From NCBI GenBank assembly GCA_025937785.1, contig JAICQQ010000003.1:1-64000 (forward strand): DNA of 64,000 bases, written 5' to 3'. This DNA comes from Polyangiaceae bacterium. Lineage in GTDB: Bacteria; Myxococcota_A; Polyangia; Polyangiales; Polyangiaceae. Below, piece by piece: positions 25,743 through 35,657 of the stretch (the first letter of the stretch is position 1; every line of letters begins with the position of its first letter). The notes under the pieces are model-generated. The model saw only the letters and a list, made by a program, of their open reading frames with translations, had not been told where the DNA came from and searched no databases. The translations under genes and the position numbers were made by a program.

Positions 25743-26033
25743 GAGGACGCGGAGGCCGCAGAGGATGGGATTGAACAACTTCACGAAGAAGATTATCGGG
25801 GCCCTAATGGCCCTGCATCGAGAAACTTGGTCCAGGCTTGCTGGAAGTCCACGTACGAGGCATGCATGGCCTTCGAGCTGGCTGAACGCGGCCTCAGCTT
25901 CCTACCAAGCTGTCTGGCCGCCACGCTGGCTGCTGATCAACTTCAATGTGAAGCTTCTCAAGAGTGACATCAGCAGCCTCGTCAACGAGCTTCCCGAGTA
26001 AACCCTCGGCGAGCTCAGCGAACTCTGCGGTGA
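25743..26033. repeat. Inverted 9-bp-periodic flanks around the GxxExxY remnant
   Basis: Before the remnant, 25743-25764 reads GAGGACGCGGAGGCCGCAGAGG. After it, 26004-26033 read on the other strand gives CGCAGAGTT-CGCTGAGCT-CGCCGAGG. Both are 9-bp-period CGCNGAG repeats in opposite orientation. Such purine-rich CGCAGAG tracts commonly border GxxExxY genes in other bacteria (recollection, not searched). Confidence 0.6.
25765..26001 (+). pseudogene. Decayed GxxExxY family gene
   Basis: This is a frameshifted remnant of the small GxxExxY protein family (function unknown, normally ~125 residues). Frame 1 reads KKIIGALMALHRE. After one extra base the next frame reads LGPGLLE. After another extra base the third frame reads STYEACMAFELAERGLSF, the family's defining E-x-x-Y block. 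The first frame then resumes with LLINFNVKLLKSDISSLV and a TAA. About 50 central residues are missing. The continuous 78-residue open frame is therefore accidental and mixes real and shifted sequence. Confidence 0.85.
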
Positions 26034-26178
26034 GTCCTCCCGCAATCGGGGACACTCTGGAGACGCGAGTAGTTGGTTGAATCAAAGCGACAAGGAAGAA
26101 ATCAGATCTTCGCCGACTTGGCGATCTTGCGTTCTTCTGGCGCCTCGGGCCGGAGCAGGCTTTCAGTGTCCGCTTGCG

Positions 26179-26607
26179 TTAGTCATCGCGACACCAGTTG
26201 TTCATGCGGTAGGCTTGCGACTTCATCGGGCCTTTGAGCGCGTCGAGATCGCGCTTGTGCAGCGCCGCCTGCGCCAGCTCCTTCTTGCTCAAGTCTTCCG
26301 CGAGCTCGTTGCAGAGGTATGCGGCGCTGTCGAGCGAGCGCCGGAAGGACTCGACGTCGATCGCCATTTGACGATCGCTGAACTGCATCGGTCCGAGCGC
26401 TTGCGACAATGCCTCGTAGTGCCGCGCACCCGAACGCAGACTGGTCGGTGTGATGTTCGCCGTCTCTTCGCTGATGCTATGCATCGTTGCGTTGACGGTG
26501 TCTGCCAAGCGTTCGCACTGGCTGGCGCGGCGCATGCGGTCGCAGCCGGCAAGGAGCGAGATGGCTACGGCACAAGAGCAAACGATTGGGGCTGCGGGAG
26601 GCGACAA
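26179..26607 (-). CDS. Hypothetical helical lipoprotein
   Basis: A 142-residue predicted lipoprotein. Signal SPPAAPIVCSCAVAISLLAGC places the lipidated cysteine at 22. The rest is helical and charged, with three cysteines (QCERLAD, YLCNELAE, NNWCRDD). No family is recognised. The start appears to be TTG at 26607, since no ATG or GTG precedes the signal in frame and no strong Shine-Dalgarno is seen. The lipobox and codon use support a real gene, but the start is uncertain. Confidence 0.6.
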   Translation of the reverse strand: MSPPAAPIVCSCAVAISLLAGCDRMRRASQCERLADTVNATMHSISEETANITPTSLRSGARHYEALSQALGPMQFSDRQMAIDVESFRRSLDSAAYLCNELAEDLSKKELAQAALHKRDLDALKGPMKSQAYRMNNWCRDD

Positions 26608-26794
26608 GTGACCGCGAGCGTAATGCGCGATCCCGTACTGCGCAATCGTCGCGACCCACAGCGGGGCTGCTGCGACGACTGGCCTGGGCGCTCGGCGAGC
26701 TCCGGCTAGGTGGCTCGATCATACACGAGCCGCAGGGCTCGTCGAATTCCTGCTTCTACGCGCGACGCGGTGGTGCAACAATGCACGACTCGTG

Positions 26795-27973
26795 ATGCGG
26801 CGAGCGACGCGGCTGCTCTGGGTGGCACTCGGGATAAGTGGTGTCGGTGTTGGCCTCGGCGTTCTGGTCGAGCCCGAGCGGAGTGCGCATCGTCCGCAGG
26901 TGAAAATCGCACGTCCCGTCGAGTCGGTTGCTCAGGAGTCGGTTGCTCACGAGTCACCACTGAACGAGTCACCACCACCGCGTGCGATCGGGGTAGAGGC
27001 GGCCGAGAGCGTGGTGGCGGACTTTCGGCGTCGAACACTGAGTCCCGAGCCGCGAGAGCAGCCATCGCCGCTGCTGGCCATCGCGGGCTCGCGTGTGGGT
27101 CGCATCGAACCAGATGCCCTCGTCGTGGTAGAACCAGGGACGAAAAAAAAGCGCCTCACACTGCGGCTTCCAGGAGCATTTGCAGTCGCTGCCTCCCCCC
27201 TTGCACTGTTCGCAGTGGGTAAAGATCGTCTGCTGGTATTGGGACCCGGCGAACAGAAGCCGACGAGCATGCCGCGCCCGAGTTTGTTCCCCGGTTCGCA
27301 ATTGCTGCCCGACCTCATCGATGCTGAGCGCATCTGGGTGCGCCATCCGGGTTTCAGCTCATTGTTCGGCTACGCGCTCAGTCCTAGCTCTGCGGCATTG
27401 CTGCCTCTCGAAGAGACGATGACGCTCAGTCGCGCGGAGGGCAGCTTCCTGGCGTTGGCGGACGGCTCGTTGCTGCATTTTACGGGTGCGGGGTGGGAGC
27501 AGCTGTTCATCCATGGGCGGCGCCTCGAGCTGCCCTGGCCCAAGTCGAACCCGGTTCCCTTTCGCACGCTGAGGGCTCGGCGCCTCGATCAGTTCTACGT
27601 GCTGAGCGCAGACGGAGAGCTCGGGCTGTATCAACTGGCGATGCCGCCGGGGCGCGTGTGGCAACGCAACATTGGCCCGCTCCCCGTCGACATCGCTACG
27701 AGTGGCGACACGGTTTTTCTGTTGCGTACCGAGCGTACTCGAGGGGACGAGTTGGGCTGGTTGCTGCAGGTGATTCACCCCAAACGCGAGGATGTGTTCG
27801 TTCGGCTCGGGGACGTAGGCGCGGACGCTGGGACGTTCGAAGGCGACTGGTATGGTCGGCTGCTGGCGCGGTACGGGCTGGCGGCATCGCTGCGGTGGGT
27901 AGCAGTCGGTGGCACAGGGCAGCTCCGAGTCTGGGACGCCAACACGCTGGAGCCGGTCGCCATCGGCAAGTGA
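26795..27973 (+). CDS. Exported propeller-like protein of unknown function
   Basis: A 392-residue protein with an N-terminal membrane anchor or signal (TRLLWVALGISGVGVGLGVL). A low-complexity stretch follows with four pentapeptides of the form ES(V/P)xx, encoded by a 15-bp tandem repeat. The rest is a beta-rich C-terminal region of about 300 residues resembling a WD40/PQQ-like propeller (repeated strands such as DALVVVEPGTKKKRLTL, DQFYVLSADGELGLY, LRVWDANTLEPV). No catalytic motif is seen. The ATG at 26795 directly follows an in-frame GTG. It is convergent with nothing and lies 82 bp before the Clp gene, possibly in the same transcript. Confidence 0.7.
   Translation: MRRATRLLWVALGISGVGVGLGVLVEPERSAHRPQVKIARPVESVAQESVAHESPLNESPPPRAIGVEAAESVVADFRRRTLSPEPREQPSPLLAIAGSRVGRIEPDALVVVEPGTKKKRLTLRLPGAFAVAASPLALFAVGKDRLLVLGPGEQKPTSMPRPSLFPGSQLLPDLIDAERIWVRHPGFSSLFGYALSPSSAALLPLEETMTLSRAEGSFLALADGSLLHFTGAGWEQLFIHGRRLELPWPKSNPVPFRTLRARRLDQFYVLSADGELGLYQLAMPPGRVWQRNIGPLPVDIATSGDTVFLLRTERTRGDELGWLLQVIHPKREDVFVRLGDVGADAGTFEGDWYGRLLARYGLAASLRWVAVGGTGQLRVWDANTLEPVAIGK
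26921..26980 (+). repeat. 15-bp tandem repeat coding ES(V/P)xx pentapeptides
   Basis: Four 15-bp units each start with GAGTC. The first two differ only at the last base, and the third and fourth are diverged. They encode ESVAQ, ESVAH, ESPLN and ESPPP in frame, lengthening the linker of the propeller-like protein. Confidence 0.85.
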
Positions 27974-28055
27974 CCGCGTGGCCCCACAGGATAGGGGGCC
28001 GAGAGCATGCTCAAACTTGTCCGGTTGGTTCGACCTGGACGATGAAGACGGGACG

Positions 28056-30638
<2,583 letters not shown>

Positions 30639-30641
30639 ACG

Positions 30642-31976
30642 TCACGCCTTGATGCCCAGTCGCTTCATCTTGTCGATCAGCGTGGTGCGTGTGGTGCCCA
30701 AGAGCCGGGCGGCTTGGCTCTGGTTGTTCTGAGCCTCGGCGAGAGCCTCGCGGATCAGGTCGCGCTCGAAGCTCTCCAGGCGTCCTCGTAGCGATGGGGT
30801 GCTTCCCTTCTTGCTGACTGCGGCGGAGGAGAGGGGACGCGCGGTCTCGGACGTCAGCTCGCCATCGTTGCTGAGTGCCAAGAGCTCTGCCACGGTGTTC
30901 TCGAGTTCGCGCACGTTGCCTGGCCATGGATGCAGTTGCCATGCGGCGATCAAATCCTCGGGCAAGGGCACGTCGCTGAGCCCGAACCGATCGGCGTACT
31001 TCAGCTGGAAGTGTCGCGCGAGCAAAGGAATGTCGGAAGCCCGTTCCCTGAGCGGCGGCACCGTGACCTCCACCACGTTCAAGCGATAGAACAGGTCGGC
31101 GCGAAACTTCCCGGCTGCGACGAAGCGTTCCAGCGGTGCGTGGGTGCAAGCGATCACCCGCACATCCACACGCTCCACGCTGCGTGCTCCGAGTGGTTGC
31201 ACCTCGCCTTGCTGCAATGCCCGCAGCAAGCTGCTCTGTATGCTGCCTGGCAGTTCGTAGATCTCGTCGAGGACCAGCGTGCCGCCGTCCGCGCGTCGGA
31301 AGAAGCCGTCGTGGGATCGCGTGGCGCCCGTGAATGCACCTTTCTCGTATCCGAAGAGCTCTGCCTCGGCGAGGCTCTCGCTGACAGCGGCGCAGTTGAA
31401 GCGGATCAGCGGTTTGGTGCGGCGCGCGCTGTGGGCGTGGATCAGCGATGCCACCGCCTCCTTTCCGGTGCCAGTTTCGCCTTGCAAGAGTACGTTGATG
31501 TCGCGCCGCGCGATGCGTGCGGCTTTCTCCAGCATGCGGGTGAATACGGGGTGTTCCCCGACGACGAGCTGCGCCACGTCGTTCTGCGCGGTTCGTCGCT
31601 GTTCGCTACGGCGCAGTCGCACGCGCTCGGCGGCCCGTTCGACGCTGAGGCTGAGTTCGTCGTTGGCGAATGGCTTGGCCAGATAGTCCCAGGCGCCTTG
31701 TTTCATCGCCTGCACTGCGAGTCGCTCGTTGCCGCGGGCCGTGAGGAGCAGCACGGCGACTTCCGGGCAATGCGCGCGCACCCAGGCGAGCAGGTCCAGC
31801 CCCGACGCCCCCGGCATGCTCAGGTCGGTGACGATGACATCCTGGCTCGGGGCAAGCTCGCGAGCGGCTTCTACGCTGTCGGCTTCGGTCACGTCGAAGC
31901 CAGCATCGCGGAGCACCTCCGAGACCGTGAATCGCACCGGTGCTTCGTCGTCGACCACGAGCACGCGGGCCTTCAT
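30642..31976 (-). CDS. NtrC-family sigma54-dependent response regulator
   Basis: A 444-residue regulator. It has a receiver (Asp51 in VTDLSMPG, Lys101), an AAA+ domain with Walker A GETGTGKE and the canonical GAFTGA loop (213-218), and a C-terminal Fis-type HTH (NQSQAARLLGTTRTTLIDKM). It overlaps its sensor kinase gene by 4 bp (ATGA), so the two form a cognate pair that should activate sigma54 promoters. Its stop lies 3 bp from the convergent clp stop. Target genes are not evident; the divergent membrane protein is one candidate. Confidence 0.95.
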   Translation of the reverse strand: MKARVLVVDDEAPVRFTVSEVLRDAGFDVTEADSVEAARELAPSQDVIVTDLSMPGASGLDLLAWVRAHCPEVAVLLLTARGNERLAVQAMKQGAWDYLAKPFANDELSLSVERAAERVRLRRSEQRRTAQNDVAQLVVGEHPVFTRMLEKAARIARRDINVLLQGETGTGKEAVASLIHAHSARRTKPLIRFNCAAVSESLAEAELFGYEKGAFTGATRSHDGFFRRADGGTLVLDEIYELPGSIQSSLLRALQQGEVQPLGARSVERVDVRVIACTHAPLERFVAAGKFRADLFYRLNVVEVTVPPLRERASDIPLLARHFQLKYADRFGLSDVPLPEDLIAAWQLHPWPGNVRELENTVAELLALSNDGELTSETARPLSSAAVSKKGSTPSLRGRLESFERDLIREALAEAQNNQSQAARLLGTTRTTLIDKMKRLGIKA

Positions 31977-33310
31977 GCTGGCCCCTTTTCGAGCGCGGGC
32001 GCGCGCTGGGAGCGGCCTAGCGGCAGCGACAGCCGGGCCGTGGTGCCTCCGCCCACGGTGCTGTCGAAGGACAACGTCCCCCCGTGCTGTTCGACGATAC
32101 CGTTAGCGATGGCTACGCCGAGGCCGGTGCCTCCCGGCCGTCGACTGAAGTACGGCTCTTTGATCCGCGCGAGATCGTCGTCGGACATGCCGGGCCCGTC
32201 GTCGCTGACTTCGATTACGATGTTGCTGCTTCGCACCGTGCCACGCAGGCCTAGGGTACCGCCGCCAGGCATCGCATACAGGCTATTCTGGGCGAGATTG
32301 AGCAATGCCTGTTTGAGCTTGTCAGGGTCGAACTCGGCGTACGACTCGGGACACTCGACTTGAATCACGACGCCGGTTTGCTGCGCTTGCCCGCCGATCA
32401 GTTCGGCAAAGTCGAACAGGTAGGCGTCGAGCCTTTGCTGCTTCTTGCACAGTTCGAGCAGCGGGCGAGTCAAGGTCAGGCTGTCCTCGAGCACCGCTTC
32501 GACACGCGACACTTCGTTCAACACGACGCCGAGCCTGACCTGCAGACGAGCGACGTCGAGCGCTGGTTCGGTGTCGCTGGGCTGTCTCGTCACGCCGTCG
32601 TGCATCAGCTGTGCCAGTCCCTTGATCGACGCCAGCGGGTTCTTCAGTTCGTGTGCCATGCGGGCTCCGAGCGCTTCCAGCTCGCTAGCCTTTCGCGCCG
32701 TGCTCTCAATGACGTCGAGACGCAAGCGCTCGAGCCGGGCAGCAGTCTCTCGGTAGGCGGACGCGAGCCCGGTGACTCCGAAGTACAGCAACGTGGTCGC
32801 CACGAGCGTGGCGAGGAGCAGCATCAGGTGCACGTGCGGCGGCCGAATCGCGGGCCACTCGAACAGCCAGGGGCTGGCCCCGATCATGGTCACCGAGAGC
32901 GCGAGCACGATCAGCACGCAGCGCGTCGAGCGGCTGCTGCCGAAGGCCGCGAACGCGATGCCGGTGGGTGCGAACAGAATCGGCAGGAACGGACTTCGCG
33001 GTCCGCCGCTCAGGCTGCACACCGACGCGATCCCCACGAGCGTGATCATCAGGGAACGGGCGAACGCTTGGGGATCGATGGAACGCGTCCTCATCTGATG
33101 TGCTTCCCAGAAAAAGAAGGCGAGCATCACGAGGAAGTTCGCTGCGATCGCGACGAGTTGCGCCGGAGGTGCGCCGGCACCGATCAACAACAGCATGAGT
33201 ACCGGACCCACGGGCAAGAGTAGTTTCGGACGCAGCCGCAGGACCGTGGTGGATACGCTGGCCAGCTGGTCCGCTTGGATCTTGTCTGCGCTCGCCCGCG
33301 TCGCGTCCAT
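31973..33310 (-). CDS. Membrane sensor histidine kinase
   Basis: A 445-residue sensor kinase with about six N-terminal membrane helices (residues 30-185) and very short loops, so the signal is probably membrane-embedded or internal. A coiled linker leads to the HisKA domain with phospho-acceptor His220 (MAHELKNPLASIKG). The HATPase_c domain has the N box (LLNLAQNSLYAMP), G1 DDGPGM and G2 GGTGLGVAI. It is NtrB-like in overall form and translationally coupled to the NtrC-type regulator that follows. Confidence 0.95.
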   Translation of the reverse strand: MDATRASADKIQADQLASVSTTVLRLRPKLLLPVGPVLMLLLIGAGAPPAQLVAIAANFLVMLAFFFWEAHQMRTRSIDPQAFARSLMITLVGIASVCSLSGGPRSPFLPILFAPTGIAFAAFGSSRSTRCVLIVLALSVTMIGASPWLFEWPAIRPPHVHLMLLLATLVATTLLYFGVTGLASAYRETAARLERLRLDVIESTARKASELEALGARMAHELKNPLASIKGLAQLMHDGVTRQPSDTEPALDVARLQVRLGVVLNEVSRVEAVLEDSLTLTRPLLELCKKQQRLDAYLFDFAELIGGQAQQTGVVIQVECPESYAEFDPDKLKQALLNLAQNSLYAMPGGGTLGLRGTVRSSNIVIEVSDDGPGMSDDDLARIKEPYFSRRPGGTGLGVAIANGIVEQHGGTLSFDSTVGGGTTARLSLPLGRSQRAPALEKGPA

Positions 33311-33421
33311 ACTCCGTACGTACTTAGCACGTCGCGCAGCGCCCCTGGCTGAGAACCCGTGGGTTCGGGTGACGGTCGGGGCGATCGGAAGCTGCAGCCC
33401 GTGACTGTCGGCAGGTCGTCA

Positions 33422-33439
33422 GTGTCGGATTTTCGACAC
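33422..33439. promoter_or_regulatory. Inverted repeat in a divergent promoter region
   Basis: GTGTCG-GATTTT-CGACAC is a perfect 6-bp inverted repeat lying between the divergent kinase and membrane-protein genes. A second, GAACCC-GT-GGGTTC, is at 33353-33366. Either could be an operator for the adjacent two-component system. This is positional inference only. Confidence 0.35.
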
Positions 33440-33475
33440 CCCATGCAGACGCTCCGAGCGGGATTTTGACGGCTT

Positions 33476-34267
33476 GTGGCGCGGTTCGACCTGCGCGTGC
33501 GGCTGGCGATGGTTGGCGCGGTCCCTGCACTGCAGGCGTGCATGACTCCTTCTGGCAGTGGAATGCTGGTGGCTTCGTTCATCGCGATGCCCCTGGCTTT
33601 GGCGGGGCTCTTGCTCTATGCGATTGAGTGCTTGGTTCGACGGCGCGAGTTGCCGCGCAGAACCTTCTTGGTGGTGCTTGCGGGTCTGATCGTCTGGCTC
33701 GGCGTCTGGGGGGGCATTGCGCGCTCGGGCGCCTTGAACGTTTGGGACGGCTTGCCGCCCCGTGCGTTGCCCGCGCTGATCGCGTTGTTCGCGACGAACC
33801 TGTGGTTTGCGTTCTCGCGCACCGGCCGAGCGCTGGCGCAAGGCGTGAGTTTTCGGTGGCTCATCGGCTTTCAGGTCTTTCGGCTCCCGCTCGAGCTCAT
33901 GCTGCATCGTGCGATGGTCGAGGGCTTGATGCCGCCGCAAATGAGCTTCGAAGGCTACAACTTCGATATCGTCACGGGGATATCTGCCGGCGCCATCGCG
34001 CTGACGAGCGTGTGGTTCACGCTGCCGCGGTGGGTGTGCTGGGCGTTCAACGTGGTTGGCTCCACTCTGCTCGCCATCATCGTCACCATCGCGATCGCTT
34101 CGATACCCACCTTCGCGCTGTTTGGTCCAGATCGTACGAACACCTGGGTGTTTGGCTTTCCCTACGTGTATCTTCCGGCGGTGATGGTTCAATGGGCCCT
34201 CTTGGGGCACTTGCTCGTCTTCCGGAAGCTCCGCATGACGTCGCACGGCCCTGCTCGCGCTGGCTGA
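33476..34267 (+). CDS. Seven-helix membrane protein of unknown function
   Basis: A 263-residue (from GTG) or 241-residue (from ATG at 33542) integral membrane protein with about seven hydrophobic segments. The GFQVFRLPLELMLHR helix and EGYNFDIVTGISAG loop recall an uncharacterised family seen in other phyla (recollection only). No enzymatic motif is visible. The GTG start adds a segment ending VPALQAC that could be read as a poor lipobox; I think the ATG at 33542 is at least as likely. It is divergent from the kinase/regulator pair. Confidence 0.75.
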   Translation: MARFDLRVRLAMVGAVPALQACMTPSGSGMLVASFIAMPLALAGLLLYAIECLVRRRELPRRTFLVVLAGLIVWLGVWGGIARSGALNVWDGLPPRALPALIALFATNLWFAFSRTGRALAQGVSFRWLIGFQVFRLPLELMLHRAMVEGLMPPQMSFEGYNFDIVTGISAGAIALTSVWFTLPRWVCWAFNVVGSTLLAIIVTIAIASIPTFALFGPDRTNTWVFGFPYVYLPAVMVQWALLGHLLVFRKLRMTSHGPARAG

Positions 34268-34302
34268 CGCGCGCGGAAGCGATTCCAAGTGGTCCCCGTT
34301 GT

Positions 34303-34321
34303 CTTCGCGCGTTAAGCGAAG
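34303..34321 (+). terminator. Hairpin after the membrane protein gene
   Basis: CTTCGC and GCGAAG form a 6-bp stem with a 7-nt loop, 36 bp after the stop codon. No T-run follows, so a terminator role is tentative. Confidence 0.3.
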
Positions 34322-34421
34322 CGAGACGCGCGCGCTGTGATACGCTTCAAGGCCCGCTCGAAGACACCGGGTGCATGACCGACTCTCGTGTCACACGCTT
34401 CCCAACCTCCACGACTTACTC

Positions 34422-35588
34422 ATGAGATTAGACGCAGCTTCGGCGGCCGGTTTCGCGTTCGCGGTGGCGCTCTCGGGACTCACCGCCGCCTGCATTTTCT
34501 CTTCCCCGCCAGCGGCGAAGAACGACGACGGCGCAACGGTGACTAGCGCTATCACCTCGAATGGCATGACGTCCGCTTCCTCATCCACGACCAGCACGAG
34601 CGCGGGCTCCACCGCTGCGACCATCACGACCGGTACCGGCGGCACGGGGGGCGGGATGTTTCCTCCCGTCGTGTTGCCCACTCCTCCCGGCGCGGGCGGC
34701 GTGCCACGACCCGCGGGCGAAGCCGGCGGCGTCACAGCGCTCGATTGGGCTGGGTTCACCGGTGCGGTCAGCTACACGTTCGATGACTCGAATTCGAGTC
34801 AGATTCAGAACTATGGCGCTCTCCAAGCGCTCGGCGTGCGGATGACTTTCTATCTGCAGACCAACAAGACCGACGCATCGAGTCCGATCTGGGCTCAGGC
34901 GCTCGACGATGGCCACGAACTCGGCAATCACACGCACAGTCACGGCATGGAAGACGATGGCTCCGACACGGATGCCGCGACCCAGTTCATCGAGAGCCAT
35001 TTCGGGGTCACTCCGTTGACGATGGCGGCGCCCTATGGCGCAGACGGATACAAGGCAGTCGCCAGCACCCGCTTCTTGATCAACCGCGGCGTCAGGGGCG
35101 GCCTGGTCCAGCCCAACGACGATACGGACCCGTTTTCGCTGTTCTGTTACATCCCGGCGGAGAACGCTGCCGCGGACGCGTTCAACGCCCAGGTCGACTC
35201 GGCGCGCAGCGGGGGCGGGTGGCATGTCGTGCTCGTGCACGGTTTCACCGGCGGATCGGACGGGGCATTCCAGCCCGTGGCGTTCGCAGAGTTCGTCGCC
35301 GCCGTAGAGTACGCAAAATCGCTGGGCGACATGTGGCTAGACAGTGTCTTGAACATCGGCGCCTACTGGCTGGGGCAGAAGGCCTTTGCCAGCGCCAACT
35401 CTGACGTCGACCCGAGCGGGGCGATCACGTACACATGGACGCTGCCGGCGCATTTCCCGAGCGGTCGCGTGCTGCGTGTCACGGCGAGCGGAGGCACTCT
35501 GAGTCAAGGCGGCCGGGAGCTCACCTGGAACGAGCTCGGTTACTACGAAGTCTCGCTCGATGAACTCTCGCTCACGGTCGCGCCCTGA
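34422..35588 (+). CDS. Polysaccharide deacetylase (CE4) lipoprotein
   Basis: A 388-residue lipoprotein (SGLTAAC, Cys24) with a Ser/Thr/Gly-rich linker to about residue 100, a CE4/NodB deacetylase domain and a C-terminal beta domain (about 310-388). CE4 motif 1 reads TFDDS with the catalytic and metal Asp pair, and motif 2 is HTHSH (metal histidines). Enzymes of this type remove N- or O-acetyl groups from chitin, peptidoglycan, xylan or exopolysaccharide. The ATG at 34422 opens the signal; the in-frame start 51 bp upstream gives no signal. Confidence 0.88.
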   Translation: MRLDAASAAGFAFAVALSGLTAACIFSSPPAAKNDDGATVTSAITSNGMTSASSSTTSTSAGSTAATITTGTGGTGGGMFPPVVLPTPPGAGGVPRPAGEAGGVTALDWAGFTGAVSYTFDDSNSSQIQNYGALQALGVRMTFYLQTNKTDASSPIWAQALDDGHELGNHTHSHGMEDDGSDTDAATQFIESHFGVTPLTMAAPYGADGYKAVASTRFLINRGVRGGLVQPNDDTDPFSLFCYIPAENAAADAFNAQVDSARSGGGWHVVLVHGFTGGSDGAFQPVAFAEFVAAVEYAKSLGDMWLDSVLNIGAYWLGQKAFASANSDVDPSGAITYTWTLPAHFPSGRVLRVTASGGTLSQGGRELTWNELGYYEVSLDELSLTVAP

Positions 35589-35657
35589 CCGCTGCTGTGC
35601 GAGGTTCGAGCAGCGCGCTCGGGTCACTGAACCGCGACCGGGTCAACCGAGGCGCGG

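Noticed and set aside
25765-26001. Continuous 78-residue open frame as an intact gene
   Set aside because: Its middle is out of frame relative to the GxxExxY family blocks found in the other two frames, so it is a pseudogene product.
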